The position numbers were made by a program, and so were the translations under genes. The notes under the pieces were generated by a model. That model had not been told where the DNA came from. It worked only from the letters and a program-made list of their open reading frames with translations, and ran no database searches. From Hsuehochloa calcarea (taxonomy: Eukaryota; Streptophyta; Magnoliopsida; Poales; Poaceae), in the NCBI GenBank assembly GCA_036346395.1, contig CM070594.1, forward strand, positions 30,661,385 through 30,725,384: DNA of 64,000 nt, in the 5' to 3' direction. This document shows, piece after piece, positions 33,447-45,659 of the stretch (positions are counted from its first letter, which is position 1; each line of letters opens with the position of its first letter).

Positions 33447-34616
33447 TCAAAACAGCCCAATAGGACTAATAACCCCTAACTCTCCCCGCAAAGAAGCAAA
33501 ACGAGAAGAATCAAGAGCTTTAGTGAAAATATCTGCAAGCTGTTGCTCAGACTCTACAAAGTGAAGCACAACATCACCCTTTTCAACATGGTCTCTAAGA
33601 AAATGAAATCGAATATCAATGTGTTTAGTCCTGGAATGTTGCACTGGGTTTTTGGCAATATTAATTGCAGAAGTGTTGTCACAGAAAAGAGGAACACTTC
33701 TCAAGGATAACCCATAGTCCCGCAGCGTGGATAAAATCCAGAGAACACGAGAGCAACCATCGCGCGACTACATACTCGGCCTCGGTGTGGGTATTACAAA
33801 TCAAGACTGTTTTCTAAAAGACCAAGAAACAAGAGATGTGCCCAAGAAATGACAAGTGCCAGAAGTACTCATCCTATCTACTCTACACCCCGCAAAATCA
33901 GCATCAGAAAATGCTCAAATTGAGAGAGCAGAAGAAGAAGAATACCAGAGTCCAAAGTCAAGAGTATCTTGAAGGTACCTGAAAATGTGACGTACTGCTT
34001 GACGATGAGAAGCACGAGAGGAAGCCTGAAAGCGAGCGCACAGACATACGGTAAATTGTATGTCCGGCCTCGACGCTGTAAGATAGAGGAGGGAGCCAAT
34101 CATACTGCGGTATCCTTCTGGTCCACGGACTCTCCATCCTCATCAGGGTCCAGCACGGTGGTTGTAGCAATGGGAGTAGACATTGGCCTACTGCTTCCCA
34201 TATTGAAGCGCCGAAGAAGGTCCTTTGTATACTTACTCTGGTGAACGAAGGTGCCTTCTTTCAGTTGCTTGATTTGAAGACCAAGGAAGAATGTCAACTC
34301 TCCCATCATGCTCATCTCGAACTCACTGCTCATAGAATCTGAAAATTTGGACACCAAAGCATGAGAGGAACCACCGAATATAATATCATCCACATAAATC
34401 TGAACCAACAAAAAATCACTACCATGCCTGAGAGTGAACAAGGTTTTATCAACCATACCCATTTTGAAATCATTTTCAAGCAGGAAACTCTTAAGCCTGT
34501 CATACCAAGCTCTAGGAGCTTGCTTCAATCCATACAGGGCTTTAGAGAGTTTAAAAACATGATTTGGGAATTTAAGATTTTCAAAACCAGGAGGTTGCTT
34601 GACAAAGACCTCTTCT
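33447..34616 (-). pseudogene. Copia H: C-terminal reverse transcriptase and RNase H
   Basis: In sense from 34616: EVFVKQPPGFENLKFPN, KALYGLKQAPRAWYDRL, the active site QIYVDDIIFGG near 34405-34375, EFEMSMMGELTFFLGLQIKQ and TKDLLRRFNM. A frame change follows, then SLLYLTASRPDIQFTVCL, and finally the RNase H end CDNTSAINIAKNP and HVEKGDVVLHFVES with a stop at 33447. The frame breaks near 34100 and 33900. At 34616 it continues exactly with the piece at 45660 once copia I and one duplication copy are removed. Confidence 0.9.
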
Positions 34617-36410
34617 TGTGGATTTCATGGGGATATGCTCCAGATCTTATGATGATATGACAATTGGCAATGGCGTTTACGGTTTGTAGTTTCACGTGTT
34701 TTCGACAAAGCTACAGTATTCGGGCGAGGCGGTCCGACCGGTCCTTGCACGCAGGTCCGATCCGTCCCAAATCGGTCGGACCCGGCCATGTGGGGCGGTC
34801 GGACCGACGATGACCAAAGTGGTCAAAATAAGTTTGGGCCAAAAATAGGTGTTGTAGGCAAGTGAGGGATCCCAATGCACTTGGTCTCATATTTTTGGAG
34901 TCTCGATGAAGTTCTATTGGATTTAAGTTTCCGAAGGTTTGGTTTTGAGGGTATGAAATTCGGCTAAGTCCTTGGTGGCGGTCCGACCGGCTCATTGAGG
35001 AGCGGTCCGACCGCCATGGAAGCGGTTCGACCGCTCACTGGAGCGGTCGACCGGTTTCTACTTGAACGTCGGCCAACTTCGTGGCGATGTTGTTTTGTTA
35101 GGTCAAAGTCATTGGTTTCATGGCATATGATTTTCATGATGCATGTTTTGACTAACATGGGTCAAGTTGTGAAGAACTTGTTCCCGAATCGTGTTTTCTT
35201 GTGCGTGGTTGTGCGGTAGCTTGGTGGTCAACGACGGTCAACGGCGAGGAGAATCGGGACTAGACTTGAAGAGTTGAGGTCGAACGATCGACGATGCGGG
35301 TGGGTCAACGACTCAAGCGTGACACAAGATGGACAAGGGTGACCTATTGGCAAATCCATGACGCATGGTGAAGTGGTTTAGGTCAAAAGTTAAAGACGGC
35401 GCTTTGCGAAGCGTGCGTGTGTGACCCGTTTGTTAGTGGGCCTTAACGGGAGCCCAATTAAGTCAAACCCTAAGAGTTTTAGGCCTCCACAATAAATAGG
35501 AGGAGATGGTGGCTGCACCTTCTCGCTCTCTCGCCTTTTTATGTTTCAAAACCCTAATTGTCTTTAGGGGAGTTGAGGTGGAGGCTAGGGCTCTTGATGG
35601 TTTGTGGTGAATTTCGTGATCCTTGATTGTCTACTGATCCATGATGGTGTGGATGTAATCCAGCTTCAATCACGAAATCAATCTATGCAAGGTTTGCTTG
35701 AGATAAGTCTCTTTTCGTTCTTGCTTTCAATTTGGTGATTTTAGGGCTTTCTTTGATCCGCGAGTTTGTGATTGATTCTTTCACATGAATTAGCTTGCTG
35801 TGATATGTGTGAATCTATCTAGCATTATCTTGATCATCAATCTCTCACGAACAAGCTTTAGGATCAAGTTTTCGTTCTTGCCCTGCTTTTAGACCTTCGT
35901 TAATCAATTGACAATTGCTCAAGATCGTTCCAAGAATTATCATAATATTTGATTGGAATAGGTCCTCAATAGCATATAGAAGGTGTGTGCAAAGTTTCAT
36001 AAAGATTGGAGTTGAGAATCAAAAGTTTCACCTAATTGCAACTTCGTCATCGGCCGATTTTATTGCTTGCAGATCGGTTCGAGTCGGCCGGTCGATCGCC
36101 CGTCATCACCGGTCGAGACCGATTTTGGGCGGTCCGACCGCCAAAGACAACGCCGGTCGATCGCCGCAATCGGTCCGACCGGTTCAAGATAACGGTCGAC
36201 CGCCCGTCTTGTGAGTCTTGGTAATCTTAGTTGATTTTGTTATATTGCTTAGGGGTTTAATTGGATTCAATACTAGTCTTCCGCTGTACTGGTATATTGA
36301 TCTTCATAGCTCTCTAATAGCTACTGGAGTTAAATTGTATTGAGTTCATAAATTGTGAAAAAGTGAGCGTGCTCCTATTCACCCCCTCTAGTCGCCTTTA
36401 CGGTCCAACA
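34617..36410 (+). mobile_element. Copia I 5' LTR (1794 bp)
   Basis: It pairs with 43865-45659. A TATA-like box (AATAAATAGG) lies at 35491-35500; the 3' LTR has the better CTATAAATAG. An AAAACCCTAA telobox lies near 35549-35558, downstream of it. Clusters of CGGTC[C/T/G]GACCG palindromes occur at 34730-34810, 34978-35060 and 36070-36210. Differences from the 3' LTR concentrate in these CG-rich clusters. Confidence 0.93.
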
Positions 36411-36412
36411 AG

Positions 36413-36425
36413 TGGTATCAGAGCC
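36413..36425 (+). other. Primer-binding site of copia I
   Basis: TGGTATCAGAGCC two bases after the LTR end at 36410 matches initiator methionine tRNA and fixes the plus orientation. Confidence 0.9.
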
Positions 36426-36463
36426 CGGTTAGTTCAATCTTGATCTTAACCGGTCAATGAACT

Positions 36464-38460
36464 TTGGCGATGGATAAGTTTTCTACTAAACCGCATATCT
36501 TCGATGGGCACGACTATGCCTATTGGAAGAATCGTATGCGCGTCTTTCTTGAGAGCGAGGGACAAGCTATTTGGGATGTTGTTAGAGCCCATTGGTTATT
36601 CCTGAAATTGCTACACCTGCTTCTGCAATTCTTTTGGCTAACAACAATAAGGCTAAGAATCTTTTATATGGTGCACTTGGTAGACAAGAATATGATAGAA
36701 TTTGCAATCTTTCAACTGCGCATGAAATTTGGAACACTCTCGAAACATATCATGAGGGTTCGTCCCAAATCAAAAGGTGCGCCAAATCATTTACAAGCGT
36801 GAGTACAATAAATTCGAGATGCGTCCTGGAGAGAACATCGATGACATTTTCAGTCGCTTTAATAAAGTAATTAATCAAATGAAAGCTGTTGATATTGAAT
36901 ATTCTCAATCTGAAAATGCCACCCATCTCTTGGCTGCAATCAACACCAAGGAGTGGGAGATGAAAGCTACTGCTATAGAAGAAAATGTTGATCTTTCAAG
37001 TCTTACTTTAGAATTGCTTTATAGTAAACTCAAGACTCATGAAATTAAAAGAGTTGATCATCCCAAGAAATATAATTTAGCTTTGGTAGCAGATCCTCTC
37101 AAAAAGGCTTTTGATGACTCTTTTGAATCTTCTTTTGGATTTTCATTTGCTTGTTTATCTGCTATTCATGAAGAGGAGCTTGAAAGTATTCCTGAAACAG
37201 AGTTAGCTCTTCTAGCTAAAAAATTCACACGGGCCTATAATAATGTGAGAAACAAAAAAAGAGGTGGTCCGGTGACATGCTATGAATGTGGTGAGCTAAA
37301 TCATATCCGGGCAAATTGCCCCAAGCTGAAAGGTAAGAGCAATCATAAGGAAGGAAAGCCAGCTTGGAAGAAGCCTCCTTTCAACAAATCAAGGTATGAG
37401 GCTAATAAGCTTGTGAAGGCTGCTCACCGGGTCCTTGCCGCTTTTGAGGATCAATCCTTGAGCGATGTGGTTACTGGGAGTGAGGAGGACAAGGAGGAGG
37501 AGATCCTCAAGGCAAAAAGAAAGGAAGGCCAAAGACTTAAGCGGCATGCGCTTCATGGTCGACAAGCGACATTGATGATGATGAGGTATCTTTTACTTAT
37601 GATGAGCTTTACGCTAAATATGATTCTATAGTTGAGCAATTGCTTAGTCAAGATGAAGCGCTAGAATTTGTTATGACAAAAATAAGAAATTAGAGTCAAA
37701 GATTAACAAACTGAAAGTAGAGCTTAAAATGCTAAGACTCTTGAACTGATGAATGTTTATCTTGTCATGCTATGCACTCGAAATTACTAAGTTACAAACT
37801 GCTCATAATATTTACGTACAACAACTTGAGAATGCTAGATCTGAACTAAATGAAATTAAAAGTGCTCCTTGTGAAAAATGTCTAGAATCTAGTAAATTGA
37901 TTGCTTTTGATGTGTTTGATTCTAGTCCTTGCACTTCATGTTTAGAAAAGGAACGTGAAATCAAAGATATCTTAGAAGCTGCTAGAGTCAAATATGCTAA
38001 GCTTAAGGACAATATTGAAAATACTACTTGTGCTTCATGTTCCGCTCTTAAGCTTGAAATTGCTTCGTATAAGGAGAAATCTATGAATAAAACTTGTGAT
38101 GCTTGTGTTAACTTGAGAAAAGAAAATGCTTACCTTCATGATACATTAGAGAAATTTTCTAAAGGTAAGAAACAATTAAACATGATTCTTGACAAGTCTA
38201 AAACTCCTTATAAGAAGCAAGGTTTAGGATTCAATTCTTTTCAAGACAATTCAAACCCAAAAGTCATTCAAGTCTTGGAAAAGGTTTAATTGAATTCAAA
38301 ACCCAACCTAAAAAAACATCTTTTAAATCTGCAGGCTTTGCCCAACCTTGTATTAATTCAAATGGTGCTTCTTCTAGTGGTACCAAATACCATTGCACTT
38401 ATTGCAAGAAAGGTAGGCATTTGATTGAATTACATTGGCGTGGTTGAAAAATGATAGGAA
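36464..38460 (+). pseudogene. Copia I gag (frameshifted)
   Basis: It starts MAMDKFSTKPHIFDG; the next ATG (MDKFST) at 36470 is the likelier start by comparison with H (MATDKYST). The frame shifts near 36590, 36775, 37560 and 37700. Recognisable parts in order: UBN2-like region, CCHC knuckle CYECGELNHIRANC near 37280, a lysine-rich basic stretch, a coiled-coil-like region with CxxC pairs (CEKC, CTSC, CASC, CDAC at 37870-38110), and a second, decayed knuckle (CTYCKKGRH) near 38395. Gag forms the virus-like particle and packages RNA. Several breaks may be sequence errors, so 'pseudogene' is provisional. Confidence 0.85.
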
Positions 38461-38589
38461 AATTTTGATAGAATTTCATTCATGCAACCTAGAGCTTCTA
38501 TGAGACATGGTAACACTGAAAAGAATAAACCTGGATTAGGATTTTTCTCTCATGCAAATCATTATGTTTCTAGATATCCTAATTCTAAT

Positions 38590-38700
38590 GTTTATCAGAC
38601 TGGCGGTCTGACCGCTGGTGGTCACCGGTCTGACCGTTTTGGTCGCCGGTCTGACCGCCACTTGAACGCTTGCGTCGGACCGCCCATGGACAGTTCAAGT
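38590..38700 (+). repeat. Cluster of CGGTCTGACCG palindromes inside copia I coding region
   Basis: Three to four copies of GGTCTGACCG-like palindromes lie in 110 bp between Gag and protease, the same motif that fills the LTRs of I and H. Read in the local frame they give repeated RSDR. H has no such cluster at the corresponding place (47680-47900), so it was probably gained. Confidence 0.7.
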
Positions 38701-38869
38701 CTCATTTTAATTTAAACATTGCTCATAACCGAATGTTAGATGAAATCAAGGATAGTACTTCTGGTTTGTATACTCCTTGCAGACGTGTGTCTCAGTACTG
38801 GATTCCTAAATCATGTTTATCTAACCCCAGTATTGAGACACATCGTTCTTTTGTTCCTTGATTTTCAGG

Positions 38870-41800
38870 ATTATCGCGGAAAGGGGAAGAACACGTGGTT
38901 CGTTGACTCCGGATGTTCACGCCACATGACCGGAAACTCAAAATGGTTCACCTCTTTCACGCGGGCAACAGGTGATGACTTCATCACCTTTGGAGATGAT
39001 ACACAAGGGCGAATTGAAGGAACAGGATCAATTAGGGTAAACAACAAATTCATTCTAAAGGATGTCGCTCTTGTGGACAAGCTTAGGTATAATCTTCTTT
39101 CTGTTTCTCAGCTTCTTGATGATGGTTATGAGACTGTTTTTAAGAAAAATACTTGTCGTGTGCTTGATTCTACTGGTGAGCTTGTGTTTGGAATCTCTAG
39201 AGTTGGTAGAATTTTTGGAGCTGATTTTTCGAATTTCTTCTTTGGATCTCTTAAATATTTGCTTACATCTTCTTCGATTTACGGCTTTGGCACCGACGTT
39301 TGGGGCACATTGGTTTTGATCATCTGACACGAGTTAGCAACCTTGATCTCATGAGAGGTTTGCCCAAACTCAAAGTCGTCAAGGATCTTTGATGTGCACC
39401 ACAGAGGCATGGCAAACAAGTTGCCGCCTCACACCCTTCTGTGACTATGGTTATGGTAGACGGACGGGGCGGTTGCTTCATATGGATCTTTGTTGGTCTG
39501 CTAGAGTCCGGTCGATCGGTGGAAAATGGTATATTCTTGTTATAGTTGATGATCTTTCTAGATATACTTGGGTGTTCTTTCTTACTTCAAAAGATGAAGC
39601 TTTTGGTTATTTTCATGACCTTGTTCTTCGTTTGGCTTCGAGCTTCACGGTGCTTTGAGAGCGATTCGCGTGATAATGGCACGGAGTTCAAAAATGCTTC
39701 TTTGCTTCTTTTTGTCTTTGGCGTGGTATTGAGCATCGCTTCTCCTCTCCACACGTCCCTCAACAAAATGGCGTGGTGGAAAGGAAGAATAGGACCTTGG
39801 TCGAAATGGCTAGGACGATGCTAGATGAGTATAGCACACCGAGGAGATTTTGGGCCGAAGCTATTGCTACTGCTTGCCATATTGCAAATCGTGTCTTTTT
39901 GAGACCTTCTTTAGGCAAGACTCCTTATGAGCTTCGTTTTGGTAGAAAACCCTCTGTTTCACATTTTCGAGTTTTTGGATCAAAATGTTTTATTCTTAAG
40001 ACATGCAACTTAGATAAATTTGAATCAAGAACTTTTGATGGGTTATTTCTGGGTTATCCTGCTCATTCGAGGGGTTTTCGGGTTTTTAATACTGAGACTA
40101 ACATTATTCAGGAGACTTGTAATGTCACTTTTGATGAGACTAGCCACGAGCTAGATCTATTGCTACAGATGATTTACAGGTGACAGAGTATTTTTGTGGA
40201 GGAAGATGAGGACGAAGCTAATATCATTCCTTCATCTGCTGCTACTGAAGCGCCCATACTGATACAAGAACCTGCTACGTCTACTTCACCTTCAGTTGAG
40301 GCTCCTGCTGCATCTTCATCATCAGCAGTACCTGCGGAGGTCGAAGAAACGACATCTCACCCGGGCGCTCCACTTCATTCAGAGACAAAGATCCTCCGGA
40401 TCGGATAATAGGTAATCTACATGAGCGAGTCACCCGCTCGGTATAATGATCCAAATCTCTACTCTCATTCGGCTTTTGTTGCTTCTTTTGAACCCGCGAT
40501 ATATCACATGCTTTATCTGATTCTAGCTGGGTAAATGCCATGCATGAGGAGTTAGAGAATTTTGAAAGAAACAAAGTTTGGAACCTAGTAGAACCTCCTA
40601 GTGGTCATAATGTTATAGGAACCCGTTGGGTGTTTAAGAATAAACAAGGTGAGGATGGTTACGTGGTTAGAAATAAGGCCGATTGGTAGCTCGTGGTTTC
40701 ACCAAGTTGAGGGGTTAGATTTTGATGAGACATTTGCTCTGTTGCTAGACTAGAAGCCATTCGCATTCTCGCTTGCATTTGCTGCATCAAAAGGTTTTAA
40801 ATTATATCGGATGGATGTTAAAAGTGCCTTTTAAATGGTTTCATAGATGAGGAAGTGTATGTTAAGCAACCCCGGTTTTGAGGATCCTAAATATCCAAAT
40901 CGTGTTTTCAAGCTATCTAAAGCATTGTATGGTCTTAAACAAGCCCCTAGAGCACGGTATGATAGACTTAAGACCTTCTTGCTTAAAAATAATTTTGAGA
41001 TGGGTAAAGTGGATAAAACTCTATTTATTCTTAGGCGTGAAATGACTTCTTGCTTGCTCAAATTTACGTGGATGATATTATTTTTGGTGGTTCCTCTAAT
41101 GCTCTTGTTTCGACTTTTCCGACACTATGTCCAGGAATTTGAGATGAGTATGATGGGAGAGCTTAATTACTTTTTGGGACTTCAAATCAAGCAATGCAAG
41201 GAAGGAACTTTCATCCATCGACGAAATACACTAAAGATCTACTCAAGCGCTTCAACATGGGTGACTGCAAGCCAATTTCCACTCCCATGGCAACCATTGC
41301 TTTGGATCCGATGAGGAAGGAGAAGTCGTGGATCAACGCGAGTACCGCATGACATGATCGGCTCCCTTCAGATTTGACGCCTCGAGACCGGACATTCACT
41401 TCACGGTATGCCTTTGTGCAAGATTTGAGCGTCTCGAGAACTTCCCATCGCCAAGCCGTTAAGCGCATATTCGGTATTTACACTCTACCCTCTTATATGT
41501 CATTTGGTATTCCCGCTCTTGACTTTGTCCATTAGAGGTTTTGATTCGATTTTGCGGGTCGTTTCGGTTAGATAGGAAGAGTACCTCGAGCACTGTCACT
41601 TCCTAGGCACTTCTCTTGTATCTTGGTCTTCTAGAGCGGTCTTACATTGCACAATCCACTCTTTGAGCGGAGTATGTAGTCTTTGCTAGTTCTTTGAGCT
41701 GATTTTGTGGATGACGTCCACTTTGAAAGATTATGGGTTAAACTTTGCTAGTGTTCCTCTTTTCTGTGATAACACTTCTGCTATTAATATTGCTAAAAAC

Positions 41801-42001
41801 CCAGTGCAACATTCTAGGACTAAGCACATAGACATTCGCTTTCACTTCCTTAAAGATCATGTTGAAAAAGGTGATATTGTGATGCACTTCGTAGAGTCCG
41901 AAGCTCAATTGGCAGATATTCTTACCAAGCCTTTAGATCAAACCAGATTTTCCTCCTTAAGAAGCGAGTTAGGGGTAATTTATCCTTATGGGTTGGTTTG
42001 A
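38870..42001 (+). pseudogene. Copia I pol: protease, integrase, reverse transcriptase, RNase H (frameshifted)
   Basis: Domains in order: protease with WFVDSGCSRHMTGNS near 38900; GAG-pre-integrase WHRRLGHIG-like zinc block near 39290; integrase with HMD (39480), DNGTEF (39675) and VERKNRTL (39773), the DDE triad; the C-terminal block ELRFGRKPSVSHFRVFG; linker; RT with RMDVKSAF (40810) and YVDD (41068); RNase H ending HVEKGDIVMHFVES and a stop at 42001. The frame changes at least eight times. At the second integrase Asp the break is exactly a CAG read as CG relative to H. Confidence 0.88.
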
Positions 42002-43853
42002 GGGGGAGTTTGATCTTTTTCTTATCTTTCCTTGTTCTTTTGATCTTTTATTGTTCTTTTTCTGAACTTAGTGATCTTTTCGAACTTTTTAGGTTTTTAG
42101 GCTTTTTAATTGCATCTCATTGTGTCATATTGCATTCATATGAAAAATACAACAAGTGGTTACAACAAGTGGTATGAAAAATCCAAAAAGATGCATTGTA
42201 ATATAAGTTTTTCTGCTTATCTTTTAAAATTGATGAAGCTTTGCCTATTACCCTTTGGAGCTGTTGTATTTCAATTCTTGCTCAATGTCATGTCTAGTTC
42301 TTTGACTTGCTAGAATTATCATGCTTTTACATGTGTAGCTAAGTCTTTGCTATATGAGCTAGAACCTTTTAAACAACTCAAACTAAGAAATTGCAATTTG
42401 TGGATGTTTTAGCGAGTTGCGTAAGTAGTGCTCCTCTTGTGACATTGGCCCTGTCAGAATTGCTTTGTTAGCTCTTTGATCTAGAATTGACCATTACTTG
42501 AGCTTTTGTGTTCTTGAGATTCTAAAACTGCTCTTGTGAAAAATGAAAATCAAGATTGTCTTATGCTTAAATTGTGCCAAACTATTCTTACGAGACTGCT
42601 TGTCAAATGACATGAACTTGGAGATAGTTTGATGAACCAGACGATCTCATGGGGACTGCTTGTCAGAAATGACATGAACCTCAAGATTTGTCGCCCCGGT
42701 AGAAGCTTAGAAAGAGTTTGTGGATGGCTCCTAGTCCAGGATCTTCTTTACTAAGATATACCTTTAATCAACTTTTGGTCGAAGCTTAGGATGAGTTTGT
42801 GGATGGCTCCTAGTCCAGGATCTTGTCACTAAGTTAGATCATTAGTCAACTTCAATATTCAATGCAAATGAGAAAAATGTTGACAAATGGGCGTTTACAA
42901 AATATTGAGCAAAATGATTCAATACGGGACTTGATTGACTCTTAATGTGGTCTTTGTTAGATTTTTGATCTCACTTTGACATTTTGACATGGCCAATTTC
43001 ACTTTAGGATCCCTGTTGATGAACTTGTTTGAATTTGAGCGTTGCTTAAATTGATCAAATCTATCGCTTTACTTTTGAGCCTTTGTGCTTAGCTTTGATA
43101 TATATGTCTTACCATGATCTTGCTAGCACTGTCAGGCTTGATATGTTGTTTGTGCAATATTAGAGATACTAGCTTGTTCTTTTGGGTAATCTCCAAAGCT
43201 TCTTGTAATCAAAAATTGAAAAATACAAAAATTGAAGCCACTTCATTGCACTTCATGCATATTCCTCTTTATGCTTCTTTTCTTTCTGCTTCTTTCTTTA
43301 TTCTCTATTTGTTATCCCTGGATGAGAGGAAGGCGTGATTCCTTGATGAATCCATTGTCAAAGGGGGAGAAGATGTGTTAGATGAAAAGATATTTCTTTG
43401 GGAGAAGATGTGTAATATTTCATTGCTACTCTTATTTGGAGAAGATGTGTTAATAAGAAGATTGGGGGAGAAGTTTATACAAAGGGGAGAAACTGAAAAT
43501 TTGAAATTTGATGCTCATAGTGAGGGGGAGTTCTTGAGTTGCATTCTTATTGTCTTATTAAATATTATGAACTTGAATTGCATTCTTTTATCCTCACAAT
43601 GATCATAGGTTAATTGAACAATTGTTCTATCATATGGACTTTATGTGAGAATTTTGACCCTTTTCTGGAAATTAAAGTTTCTATGCTTATTTTTGCTTTG
43701 TCTCACATGCCTATACTATTCTGATGCCAGCTTGGTCATTTACATTGCTTTTTCTTGCTTATGGACCAAGTTGTGCATTTGTCTTAAATCATGAGTAAAC
43801 TCGTTTTCAAACCTCTTACTTACATTTTCTAGATAATTGCCAATGTGTTCATC
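42002..43853 (+). other. Copia I 3' untranslated region with repeats
   Basis: A long T-rich region with no convincing gene; frames at 42110-42313, 43114-43338 and 43375-43602 are short and lack features of envelope proteins. It contains a direct duplication (about 44 bp shared, 42703-42746 and 42781-42824) with 78-bp spacing. A shorter repeat (GACTGCTTGTCA, near 42594 and 42655) and several purine tracts with GGGGGAGAAG or GGGGAGAAG before the true polypurine tract are also present. Confidence 0.7.
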
Positions 43854-43864
43854 AAGGGGGAGAT
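43854..43864 (+). other. Polypurine tract of copia I
   Basis: AAGGGGGAGAT lies immediately before the 3' LTR start TGTGGATTTC at 43865. The same tract adjoins the H 3' LTR. Confidence 0.9.
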
Positions 43865-45659
43865 TGTGGATTTCATGGGGATATGCTCCAGATCTTAGGA
43901 TGATGTGACAATTGGCAATGGCGTTTACGGTTTGTAGTTTCACGTGTTTTCGACAAAGCTACAGGTATTCTGGACAGGGGCGGTCCGACCGGTCCTTGCA
44001 CGGCGGTCCGACCGGTCCCAAATCGGTCGGACCGGTCATGTGGGGCGGTCGGACCGGCGATGACCAAAGTGGTCAAAATAAGCTGGGCCAAAAATAGGTG
44101 TTGTAGGCAAGTGAGGGATCCCAATGCACTTGGTCTCATATTTTTGGAGTCTCGATGAAGAAGTTCTATTGGATTTAAGTTTCGGAAGGTTTGGTTTTGA
44201 GGGTATGAAATTCGGCTAAGTCCTTGGTGGCGGTCCGACCGCTCACGAGGAGCGGTCCGACCGCCATGGCGCGTTCGACCGGCTCACCCGAGCGGTCGAG
44301 ACCGGTTTCTACTTGAACGTCGGCCAACCGTGGCGATGTTGTTTTGTTAGGTCAAAGTCATTGGTTTCATGGCATATGATTTGCATGATGCATGTTTTGA
44401 CTAACATGGGTCAAGTTGTGAAGAACTTGTTCCCGAATCGTGTTTTCTTGTCCGTGGTTGTGCGGTAGCTTGGTGGTCAACGACGGTCAACGGCGAGGAG
44501 AATCGGGACTAGACTTGAAGAGTTGAGGTCGAGCGATCGGCGATGCGGGTGGGGTCAACGACTCAAGCGTGACACAAGATGGACAAGGGTGACCTATTGG
44601 CAAATCCATGGCGCATGGTGAAGCGGTTTAGGTCAAAAGTTAAAGACGGCGCTTATGCGAAGCGTGCGTGTGTGACCCGTTTGTTAGTGGGCCTTAACGG
44701 GAGCCCAATTAAGTCAAACCCTAAGAGTTTTAGGCCTCCACTATAAATAGGAGGAGATGGTGGCTGCACCTTCTCGCTCTCTCGCCTTTTTATGTTTCAA
44801 AACCCTAATTGTCTTTAGGGGAGTTGAGGTGGAGGCTAGGGCTCTTGATGGTTTGTGGTGAATTTCGTGATCCTTGATTGTCTCTCGATCCATGATGGTG
44901 TGGATGTAATCCACTTCAATCACGAAATCAATCTATGCAAGGTTTGCTTGAGATAAGTCTCTTTTCGTTCTTGCTTTCAATTTGGTGATTTTAGGGCTTT
45001 CTTTGATCCGCGAGTTTGTGATTGATTCTTTCACATGAATTAGCTTGATGTGATATGTGTGAATCTATCTAGCATTATCTTGATCATCAATCTCTCACGA
45101 ACAAGCTTTAGGATCAAGTTTTCGTTCTTGCCCGGTTTTAGACCTTCTGTTAATCAATTGACAATTGCTCAAGATCGTTCCAAGAATTATCATAATATTT
45201 GATTGGAATAGGTCCTCAATAGCATATAGAAGGTGTGTGCAAAGTTTCATAAAGATTGGAGTTGAGAATCAAAGTTTCACCTAATTGCAACTTCGTCATC
45301 GGTGATTTTCTTGTTGCGAGATCGGTTACGAGTCGGCGGTCGATCATTGTCATCACCGGTCGACCGATTTTGAGCGGTCCGACCGCCAAAGACAACGCCG
45401 GTCGATCGCCCGACAATCGGTCCGACCGGTTCGATATATAATCGGATCGCGACGTCTTTGTGAGTCTTGGTAATCTTAGTTGATTTTGTTATATTGCTTA
45501 GGGGTTTAATTGGATTCAATACTAGTCTTCCGCTGTACTGGTATATTGATCTTCATAGCTCTCTAATAGCTACTGGAGTTAAATTGTATTGAGTTCATAA
45601 ATTGTGAAAAAGTGAGCGTGCTCCTATTCACCCCCTCTAGTCGCCTTTAAGGTCCAACA
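43865..45659 (+). mobile_element. Copia I 3' LTR (1795 bp)
   Basis: It is nearly identical to 34617-36410 with differences clustered in the CGGTC palindrome groups (43975-44070, 44228-44310, 45330-45450). The TATA box CTATAAATAG is at 44741-44750 and a telobox AAAACCCTAA near 44800. It ends GGTCCAACA and is followed by the duplication cttct and the copia H reverse transcriptase. Confidence 0.93.

Larger units (their letters stand above)
34617..45659 (+). mobile_element. Ty1/copia retrotransposon I, full length (11,043 bp), inserted in H
   Basis: TGTGGATTTC...GGTCCAACA termini are flanked by cttct (34612-34616 and 45660-45664). It contains 5' LTR 34617-36410, primer site 36413-36425, gag from 36464, protease to RNase H about 38870-42001, a 1.85-kb 3' region, polypurine tract 43854-43864 and 3' LTR 43865-45659. 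It is a relative of H (same domain types, similar LTR ends) but a distinct family. All domains are recognisable, but the frames are broken in many places, often at CAG/CTG/CCGG sites. Confidence 0.93.

Noticed and set aside
43375..43602. An envelope-like gene in the copia I 3' region, as reported for some SIRE-type elements.
   Set aside because: The longest frames are about 75 codons with no signal peptide followed by a stable transmembrane arrangement, and they contain the purine-tract repeats.
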